Assembly: GCA_903924445.1 (NCBI GenBank)
Contig: CAIYBQ010000438.1
Span: forward strand, 1-12,313
Length of the DNA stretch: 12,313 nt
Reading direction: 5' to 3'
Source: an uncultured Armatimonadota bacterium
Lineage (GTDB): Bacteria > Armatimonadota > Armatimonadia > Armatimonadales > Armatimonadaceae
Part shown: positions 6,598 through 12,313 of the stretch, in pieces
How the letters are laid out: every line of letters begins with the position of its first letter
How positions within the stretch are numbered: position 1 is the first letter of the stretch
Program-made: the position numbers and the translations under genes
Notes under the pieces: generated by a model
The model's database searches: none
Seen by the model: the letters and a program-made list of their open reading frames with translations, nothing else
What the model was told of the DNA's origin: nothing

Positions 6598-8895
6598 GTG
6601 TTCTTTAACTCCCCTAACGAAAACCGTACGCAGATCGCAGATGACCTGCTAAATGGACTAAACGATGCCCAGCAGGAAGCCATCCTTCACGGGAATGGTC
6701 CACTCCTGGTCTTTGCGGGCGCCGGCTCTGGAAAGACGCGCACAGTAACCCATCGCATCGCCTACCTGATTCAGGTGACAGGCGTACGCCCTTGGAATAT
6801 CCTGGCAGTTACATTCACAAACAAAGCTGCCGGAGAGCTGCGGGAGCGCCTGGAACACCTACTTGGGGATGGTATTTCCCGGGACATGTGGGTTGGTACG
6901 TTTCACGCGATGTGCGCGCGGATGCTGCGTGAAAAAGGAGCATCCATTGGACTCTCACGCGACTTTCTGGTCTACGATTCCGATGATCAGATTTCCGTAG
7001 TGAAAGAATGCCTTCGTGAGCTCAGCCTGGATGAAAAGAAGATTCAGCCACGGGTGATTCTAAGCATGATCTCCCGTGCAAAAGAGCAAATGGTCTCGCC
7101 CGAAGGGTTTTCCAAGGTCTTTCATGGCCAGCTTGAGTCCATCGCCGGCAGTGTCTACCGAAAGTATGAAGAGCGCCTAACACGCAACCGGGCATTGGAC
7201 TTTGATGACCTGATTCTAAAAGCCGTCCGGATGTTGCAGGAACGCGAAGATGTCCGCAGCCACTATCAATCCCGCTTTCAACATGTGCTTGTGGATGAAT
7301 ACCAGGATGTCAACCGCTCGCAATATTTGCTTACAAGACTGCTGGCATCCAATGATGGATCTGAAAACGATGTCACCGCAAACCTCTGTGTTGTAGGTGA
7401 TGACGACCAGGGTATTTATCGCTGGCGCGGCGCCGATGTTCGCATCATCTACCCTGAGTTTGCGCAGGATCACCCCGGTTGCCGCCTTGTTCGCCTCGAG
7501 CAGAACTACCGCTCAACAAAGAACATTCTTGAAGCTGCAAATGCCGTGGTACGCCGAAATGCCGAGCGTCAACCAAAACAGCTTTGGACCGATAACATCG
7601 AAGGATCTGCGATCACCTGGTACGAAGCCGGCGATGAAGTTGAGGAGGCGTACTGGGTCGCACAGATGATCCAAAGGCAAATCGGAACCGGGCGGAGCCC
7701 AAGCGATATCGCCATCCTCTACCGTACAAATGCGCAGTCCCGTGCCATGGAAGAGCTTTTGCTTCAGTTTCAGATTCCATACCAGATGATTGGTGGGATG
7801 AAATTCTACGAACGCGCTGAAGTTAGGGACCTCTTGGGGTACCTCAGACTCATCGTTAATCCATTCGACTCTGTATCCCTAAAGCGTGTCGTAAATACCC
7901 CCACGCGTGGAATCGGCAACACGACGATTGCTGCACTTGAAGCACATTCAATCGATCAGGCAATCAGCCTCTGGGATGCGGCAAAGGACCTGTGTGTGTC
8001 AGCGACACTCCGCCCGGCGGCACGCACCGCCCTCCACGGGTTCATCACGATGATCGAGCAGTTCCAAAGTAAGCTCGCCACCATGCATGTAAGCGCATTG
8101 GTTGAAATGGTGCTTGAACAGTCCACCCTGCGTAAATACTACGAGGACCAAAAGTCCATCGAAGCCGAATCCAAGCTCGAAAACCTCCGAGAGTTTCTCA
8201 CCGCTGTCCAGCGGTTTGAAGCCCGAAGTGAGGATGTAAGCCTTCGCGCATTTCTCGAGGAAACGGCCCTGATCGCTGATGTCGATACAGTCAACAGCAC
8301 GGGTCGCCTGGTTACCTTAATGACGCTTCACAGTGCTAAGGGCCTTGAGTTTCCAGCGGTGTATATGATCGGAATGGAAGATGGCATCTTCCCACATGCA
8401 AGAAGCCTTGGTGACAGTAATCTGGCAGAAGCTCTTGCAGAGGAACGTCGTCTTGCCTACGTTGGCATCACACGGGCCCGCGAGTTTCTGGCAATGACGT
8501 GTGCCGCACGGAGATCTATTTTTGGGATGACGCAGATGAACCCTGTGTCACGCTTTGTGAAAGATATCCCGCAACACCTGCTGATAACACCAAGCGGTCG
8601 CTTACCCAGCTTTGTGCCTCGCCAGCGACAAACGCAACAAGGTTTTGTTCCGGCAGCAAAGTCAGCTGCTCCGAGCTGGTCGGATGCTCGTGAGGCAACG
8701 GAAGCCGTTACAAAACTCGTCGATGACACCCCTCTTTACCGCGCTGGCGAAAAGGTAATCCACGGCGTGTTTGGGACTGGCGTTGTCGTTGTGTGTACAG
8801 GCGGCCCAGATGGCGTGGTTCAGGTAGCCTTCCCAAACCTTGGTGTGAAAAAACTCGCCCTGTCACATGCGAAGCTGGACCGCCCTAACAACTAA
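6598..8895 (+). CDS. pcrA: UvrD/PcrA-type superfamily 1 DNA helicase
   Basis: This complete 765-residue 3'-5' helicase acts in the cytoplasm in nucleotide excision repair, mismatch repair and clearing of proteins from DNA. The helicase motifs are all present: Q-motif region LNDAQQEAI (21-29), motif I GAGSGKT (41-47), Ia AVTFTNKAA (70-78), motif II VDEYQDV (232-238), motif III VVGDDDQGIYRWRGA (265-279), motif IV RLEQNYRST (299-307), motif V TLHSAKGLEFP (576-586) and motif VI YVGITRARE (621-629). After a linker of low conservation (660-710), the C-terminus carries the small Tudor-like domain of PcrA/UvrD (GEKVIHGVFGTG, 717-728). Length is normal for the family. The GTG at 6598 is the only reasonable start: TAA lies in frame at 6586-6588, no ATG follows before the conserved region, and no SD precedes it. 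It stands alone. A Rep-like role is less likely given the Tudor domain. Confidence 0.96.
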   Translation: MFFNSPNENRTQIADDLLNGLNDAQQEAILHGNGPLLVFAGAGSGKTRTVTHRIAYLIQVTGVRPWNILAVTFTNKAAGELRERLEHLLGDGISRDMWVGTFHAMCARMLREKGASIGLSRDFLVYDSDDQISVVKECLRELSLDEKKIQPRVILSMISRAKEQMVSPEGFSKVFHGQLESIAGSVYRKYEERLTRNRALDFDDLILKAVRMLQEREDVRSHYQSRFQHVLVDEYQDVNRSQYLLTRLLASNDGSENDVTANLCVVGDDDQGIYRWRGADVRIIYPEFAQDHPGCRLVRLEQNYRSTKNILEAANAVVRRNAERQPKQLWTDNIEGSAITWYEAGDEVEEAYWVAQMIQRQIGTGRSPSDIAILYRTNAQSRAMEELLLQFQIPYQMIGGMKFYERAEVRDLLGYLRLIVNPFDSVSLKRVVNTPTRGIGNTTIAALEAHSIDQAISLWDAAKDLCVSATLRPAARTALHGFITMIEQFQSKLATMHVSALVEMVLEQSTLRKYYEDQKSIEAESKLENLREFLTAVQRFEARSEDVSLRAFLEETALIADVDTVNSTGRLVTLMTLHSAKGLEFPAVYMIGMEDGIFPHARSLGDSNLAEALAEERRLAYVGITRAREFLAMTCAARRSIFGMTQMNPVSRFVKDIPQHLLITPSGRLPSFVPRQRQTQQGFVPAAKSAAPSWSDAREATEAVTKLVDDTPLYRAGEKVIHGVFGTGVVVVCTGGPDGVVQVAFPNLGVKKLALSHAKLDRPNN

Positions 8896-8920
8896 CCACT
8901 TTTCCGTGTTTTGTATCTCG

Positions 8921-8942
8921 TGCCGGTCAGCTTAGACCGGCA
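8921..8942. terminator. Hairpin between the convergent helicase and DUF1552 genes
   Basis: TGCCGGTC (8921-8928) and GACCGGCA (8935-8942) form a perfect 8-bp stem with a six-base loop. The stem spans the stop codon of the DUF1552 gene and lies 25 bases after the helicase stop. No U tract follows on either strand, so it is a plausible but weak two-way terminator. Confidence 0.5.
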
Positions 8943-10290
8943 GAATGCCAAGGCCTGGGAGCTCTATGCTTGCATCACCGAATGAACGGATATTGATCCC
9001 CATTCGGCGCGCGAGGCCTACGTAAAGTCCACAAAGCGGCGTCTGGGCAGGCAGCTTGAGGTGACGCCCCGTTTGCAGGCTTCCACCGCCACGACCACCC
9101 AAAACAATAGGCAGGTTGTACGGTGAGTGGGCATTGCCATCACGCATCCCACCAGCAAACATCACCATGCTGTTATCGAGAACGGTGCCATCCCCTTCGC
9201 GGAATGACTTCAGGCGGTTCAGGAGGTAGGCATATTGCTCGACATGCCAGACGTTAATTCGTTGGTACTGAGCCAGCTTTTCTTCGTTGTTTTCATGATG
9301 ACTAAGTTCATGATGGCTACCACTGACGCCAGGAAGAAAGCTGAAATTGCGCCCAGAAACTTCATTGGCGAACATAAACGTGGCAACCCGCGTCGAATCC
9401 GACCAGAAACCCAAGGCCATGATGTCAAGCATCAGGCGAACTTGTTCTGTGTGATCGATGCCACGCTTCTCGCTTCGGACGGCATACCAATCAGTAATGC
9501 GACGGCCAAGGGTGTCAACTTCGGACTTTAAGACGCCGCCATCGAGGATGCTTCCCTTACGACGCGCGAGGTCGTAGGCGATCCGTTTTTCCACAGAGCG
9601 AACCGCATCAAGGTACTCATCCACCTTTTGACGGTCATCCACACCGAGGCGCTTGCGCAAACCTGATGCATCCGCCATGACGGTATCCAAAATACTCTTG
9701 TCCGTCGGTCCAAAAATAGGTGCGGCTCCCGTGGTGTTGCGAAAGACCCTGTCAAACGCAAGCTGCGGGTTGAGCTCACGCGTTACCGGAGTCGTAGGAG
9801 TCGACCAGGAAACATGACTTCCATAAAGTGTCGTCAAACCAACATTGGTGTCGACGTAAGCCGTGGGAGACTCGACTGCAAGCTCAAGACTCGACAATGG
9901 CGTTGCGCTTCCAGTGTGCTGCGCCATGAGCTGATCCAGCGAGACGCCACCAGAGCGCACATCCCGGCCCGTCGTCTTTGTAATCGCCGTACCGCAAAGA
10001 ATCGGTGCGACTTTATAGTAGTGACCATCCCCTTCGATACTGTTGCGGTTCATCAGATTTTCGAAGGTGAGGATGTCCCCCTGAAGACTCTCGAGGGGCT
10101 TTAGGGTGCCTGAAAACGGTGCGCCATCCGGTGCCCACTTTTTAGGGTGCACACCATTGGCAAAGTAAAGAAATCCAAAGCGCGTGGGAGGTTTGACCGA
10201 CTGCCGCGAGGATGCCTGAGCCTGCATCGACTCCAACCAAGGGAGAGCAAGCGCAACGCCTGCCCCTCTAAGCACTGTCTTTCGTGTCAT
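8932..10290 (-). CDS. DUF1552 family exported protein
   Basis: A 452-residue protein of the DUF1552 family, typical of planctomycetes and usually encoded next to DUF1592-type cytochrome proteins. I chose ATG 10288-10290 because GGGAGG lies eight bases upstream; an in-frame start at 10308 would place six extra residues ahead of the signal. The N-terminus TRKTVLRGAGVALALPWLES is Tat-like, although the pair is RK, not the usual RR, so export by Tat is likely but not certain. Landmarks are RFGFLYFANGVHPKKW (37-52), SHHELSHHENN (325-335), MVMFAGGMRDGNAHSPYN (375-392) and GGRGGG (398-403). This C-terminal order of motifs resembles that in DUF1501 and hints at a common fold. No reaction is established. 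It is the last gene of its operon, 25 bases after DUF1080. Confidence 0.92.
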   Translation of the reverse strand: MTRKTVLRGAGVALALPWLESMQAQASSRQSVKPPTRFGFLYFANGVHPKKWAPDGAPFSGTLKPLESLQGDILTFENLMNRNSIEGDGHYYKVAPILCGTAITKTTGRDVRSGGVSLDQLMAQHTGSATPLSSLELAVESPTAYVDTNVGLTTLYGSHVSWSTPTTPVTRELNPQLAFDRVFRNTTGAAPIFGPTDKSILDTVMADASGLRKRLGVDDRQKVDEYLDAVRSVEKRIAYDLARRKGSILDGGVLKSEVDTLGRRITDWYAVRSEKRGIDHTEQVRLMLDIMALGFWSDSTRVATFMFANEVSGRNFSFLPGVSGSHHELSHHENNEEKLAQYQRINVWHVEQYAYLLNRLKSFREGDGTVLDNSMVMFAGGMRDGNAHSPYNLPIVLGGRGGGSLQTGRHLKLPAQTPLCGLYVGLARRMGINIRSFGDASIELPGLGILPV

Positions 10291-10315
10291 CACTCTAGCC
10301 TCCCACACACCGCAA

Positions 10316-11578
10316 CTACTTCAGTTCCCGAAGGTAGACATTCTTGAAGAAGATTGGATTCCCGTGATGCTGAAGCTCAATTTGCCCTGTTGGGAAAATT
10401 GCCTGCGTACGGTCCCAGTAGTTTTCAAGCGTCACGTTTTGCACAACGAGAACACCATTTAGGTAAATAGTGACCTTCTCACCCTGCATCAGGATGATAA
10501 AGCGGTTCCACTCACCAATCGGATTATCGGCGATGCTCGTCGGCTTGCTTGGGTTCTTTTGGTTGTTGTAAAGACCGCCAGAGCCGATTTTCCAGTACTT
10601 TGGATCCCAGATCTGAATCTGCGGGGAGCCTCTGAGGTAGATTCCAGAGTCCCCATTGTCACCGATTTTCCAATCGACGTGAAGCTCGAAGTCTTTATAA
10701 TCACGAGCCGTTGCAAGGCTGTCGTTCTTGCCATCATAGGTGATGACGCCTTCGACGACGGACCAGTGCTTGAGCGCCTCGATGGTAGCCTTTTCCTCGG
10801 CAGCCTTCAGGTCAGCAGGAGACATTTTTGCGCGGGCGACAGGGTCTTTGACAAGCCCCTTCCAGCCACTAAGGTCCTTGCCATTGAAGAGGGCAGAAAA
10901 TCCTTCAGGTGCTTTGTTGTCAACAGGTGCCTTTGCAAGATCAACCGCTTCAAGGTTTCGGAAGCGGACAAGCGTTCCGTGACCAAGAAAGCCGATGTGA
11001 CCGCTTGTACGCAAGAGACCAGGATGCTCAGCAAGTATTGCAGGATCGGTAACGTTGTTGATGTCGCCATCCACGATAACGGTCCCGTTAAGCGTGATCT
11101 TGACTTTGCGTCCGATGACTTCAATGGTTTCCTTGTTCCACTCGCCGAGAGGCTTAAGGAAACCGCGCTTTGCAGCAAAGACCTTGTAGATGGAACCGTG
11201 GTACTGCCCCGGAAGGAGGTTTTTGTAGATGTCTGCGGTGTCATCCAAAACCTGGCTTTCCATACCGACATACGCGGCATCACCAGACAGTGGTGCGCGG
11301 AGACCTATTCCATTGTTGGCCCCGGATGTCAGCTTAAACTCAAATCGAAATTTGAAGTCTGAATACTCTTTTTCGGTGTAGAGATTTCCGCCGCCATCGG
11401 CGGGGCAAACCAGCTCACCGTTTTCCACAACATAGCCACGTCCACCCTTGCCAATCAGCGTCCACCCGGTAAGTGTCTTGCCATCGAAGATCTTTTCCCA
11501 GCGGTCCTTTGCCATGGCCGGGGTTGCGATTGCGGTCAATGTGATTGCCGCGACTGCTCCCATCACCCATTTCTTCAT
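10316..11578 (-). CDS. Secreted tandem DUF1080 protein (3-keto-disaccharide hydrolase-like)
   Basis: This 420-residue protein starts at ATG 11576-11578, with GAGGAG six bases upstream; that SD overlaps the stop of the preceding gene. A Sec signal peptide is clear: MKKWVMGAVAAITLTAIATP with cleavage after AMA (21-23). Two DUF1080 domains follow in tandem, at about 24-213 and 226-420. Each opens with the family signature (IFDGKTLTGW at 30-39, LFNGKDLSGW at 230-239) and contains the concanavalin-like beta-sandwich landmarks (SGANNGIGLR at 85-94, DNGDSGIYLRG at 307-317; EWNKETIEV and EWNRFIILM). DUF1080 members are named for hydrolysis of 3-keto-disaccharides and are abundant in sugar-degrading planctomycetes. 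Many single members are uncharacterised, so the substrate here is uncertain. It sits between the cytochrome protein and DUF1552, which suggests its substrate is produced or used by that redox pair in the envelope. Confidence 0.92.
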   Translation of the reverse strand: MKKWVMGAVAAITLTAIATPAMAKDRWEKIFDGKTLTGWTLIGKGGRGYVVENGELVCPADGGGNLYTEKEYSDFKFRFEFKLTSGANNGIGLRAPLSGDAAYVGMESQVLDDTADIYKNLLPGQYHGSIYKVFAAKRGFLKPLGEWNKETIEVIGRKVKITLNGTVIVDGDINNVTDPAILAEHPGLLRTSGHIGFLGHGTLVRFRNLEAVDLAKAPVDNKAPEGFSALFNGKDLSGWKGLVKDPVARAKMSPADLKAAEEKATIEALKHWSVVEGVITYDGKNDSLATARDYKDFELHVDWKIGDNGDSGIYLRGSPQIQIWDPKYWKIGSGGLYNNQKNPSKPTSIADNPIGEWNRFIILMQGEKVTIYLNGVLVVQNVTLENYWDRTQAIFPTGQIELQHHGNPIFFKNVYLRELK

Positions 11579-11588
11579 CCGTATCTCC

Positions 11589-12313
11589 TCACTTTGTTGC
11601 AGCAGCATGAACTGCCGCCGTTACCGGGGTAGCCCGGCGCTTGTATCGGAATGGTAGAGATTGAACCACACCCGTCATCAAATCCTGCATCCGATACCCA
11701 CCAGCCTTACATTGCCGCACGATGAGCGAGACGCTTGGAAGGTCTTCAGGCTCAAGCCCACGTCCAAGAGCATAGGCCATTAAGCGCTCAACAACATTTC
11801 GAGCGATGTCATCTTCCCTACTCAAAAGAACGGATCGCATGCCCTTTATGCCATCAAATGTTTCACCGGATGCCAGCTCACCCCGCGCATCAACGGCGAC
11901 ACCACCGATTTCGGTCCGCCACCGTCCCACAGCATCAAAGTTTTCGAGAGCAAATCCCATTGGATCAATCCGCTGGTGACATCCTTTGCATTCGGGCTTG
12001 TTCCGATGTGCTTCCAGGCGCTGGCGAAGCGTCAACCCCTGTTGTGGGCGTTCATCGGCAGGAAGCGTATTGACAACGGGAGGCGGAGGCGGAGGCGGCG
12101 CGCCAAGAATCTCAGCCATCACCCACTTGCCGCGCAACACCGGGCTCGTTCGCTGAGAATAACTTGTAACGGTGAGCAAGGCCCCCATACCGAGGAGACC
12201 GCCGCGCTGCACGCCATCCGTTTGTACCCGTCGCATCTCATTACCAGCAACGGCCGCCATGCCGTAGTGCTTTGCAAGCTCATCGTTTACAAATGTGAAA
12301 TCACTCTCGACGA
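11589..12313 (-). CDS. DUF1592-DUF1588-DUF1585 cytochrome protein, 5' end outside window
   Basis: The frame is open through the right edge, so the ATG at 12260 is an internal methionine: the residues before it, DFTFVNDELAKHYG, are the standard end of DUF1592. About 240 residues are visible. DUF1588 follows, with GGLLGMGALLTVTSYSQRTS, a seven-proline run (72-78 of the visible part), and the heme motif CKGCH (108-112) leading into DPMGFALENFDAVGRWR. DUF1585 closes the protein (SREDDIARNVVERLMAYALG, then MQDLMTGVVQSLPFR). The missing N-terminus would be expected to hold a signal peptide, PSCyt-type heme domain, DUF1587 and DUF1595. An envelope electron-transfer role is inferred from the heme motif; the reaction is unknown. 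The TGA at 11589-11591 is 10 bases before the DUF1080 start, so the genes form one operon. Confidence 0.92.
   Translation of the reverse strand, partial: VESDFTFVNDELAKHYGMAAVAGNEMRRVQTDGVQRGGLLGMGALLTVTSYSQRTSPVLRGKWVMAEILGAPPPPPPPVVNTLPADERPQQGLTLRQRLEAHRNKPECKGCHQRIDPMGFALENFDAVGRWRTEIGGVAVDARGELASGETFDGIKGMRSVLLSREDDIARNVVERLMAYALGRGLEPEDLPSVSLIVRQCKAGGYRMQDLMTGVVQSLPFRYKRRATPVTAAVHAAATK

Noticed and set aside
10559..11362. Plus-strand open frame of 267 residues
   Set aside because: It lies wholly antisense to the well-supported DUF1080 gene, has no recognisable domain and no convincing SD. It is a by-product of codon use on the other strand.
12079..12102. Short GGAGGC hexamer repeat
   Set aside because: It encodes the proline run that is normal for DUF1588 proteins, so it is coding sequence and not a separate repeat element.

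Overview
The window looks like chromosomal DNA from a bacterium of the Planctomycetota, or of a lineage sharing their characteristic gene families, such as Armatimonadota. This rests on protein families: it contains PSCyt1/DUF1549/DUF1553, DUF1501, DUF1592-DUF1588-DUF1585, DUF1080 and DUF1552 proteins. Those families are hallmarks of planctomycete genomes and are scarce in most other phyla. Good Shine-Dalgarno sequences (GGAGG, AGGAG, GAGGAG) precede most genes. The exact phylum cannot be settled from the sequence alone.

Layout, left to right. (1) Positions 2-1005, plus strand: the 3' end of one gene and a complete gene for a six-helix membrane protein, overlapping by GTGA. Neither belongs to a family I recognise. 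A strong rho-independent terminator follows. (2) 1186-5159, minus strand: an operon encoding a secreted di-heme PSCyt1-DUF1549-DUF1553 protein, then a Tat-exported DUF1501 protein, with its own terminator. The large gene is split by a one-base frameshift near 3605. (3) 5457-6530, minus strand: a GlcD/GlcE-like FAD-binding oxidoreductase. (4) 6598-8895, plus strand: a complete UvrD/PcrA-type DNA helicase, divergent from the oxidoreductase. Its 67-base upstream region holds an SOS-box-like palindrome and a -10-like element placed as in leaderless transcripts. (5) 8932-12313, minus strand: an operon of a DUF1592-DUF1588-DUF1585 cytochrome protein (5' end outside the window), a secreted two-domain DUF1080 protein and a DUF1552 protein with an export signal.

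How the genes may work together: both minus-strand operons have the same plan, a large exported protein with CxxCH heme motifs followed by an exported partner. The two partners, DUF1501 and DUF1552, share a similar run of motifs in their C-terminal halves and may be distant relatives. The second operon adds DUF1080, a family linked to 3-keto-glycoside hydrolysis. I infer two parallel envelope electron-transfer or carbohydrate-oxidation modules whose substrates are unknown. The helicase is a housekeeping repair gene unrelated to them. I saw no insertion sequence, CRISPR array, tRNA or rRNA.
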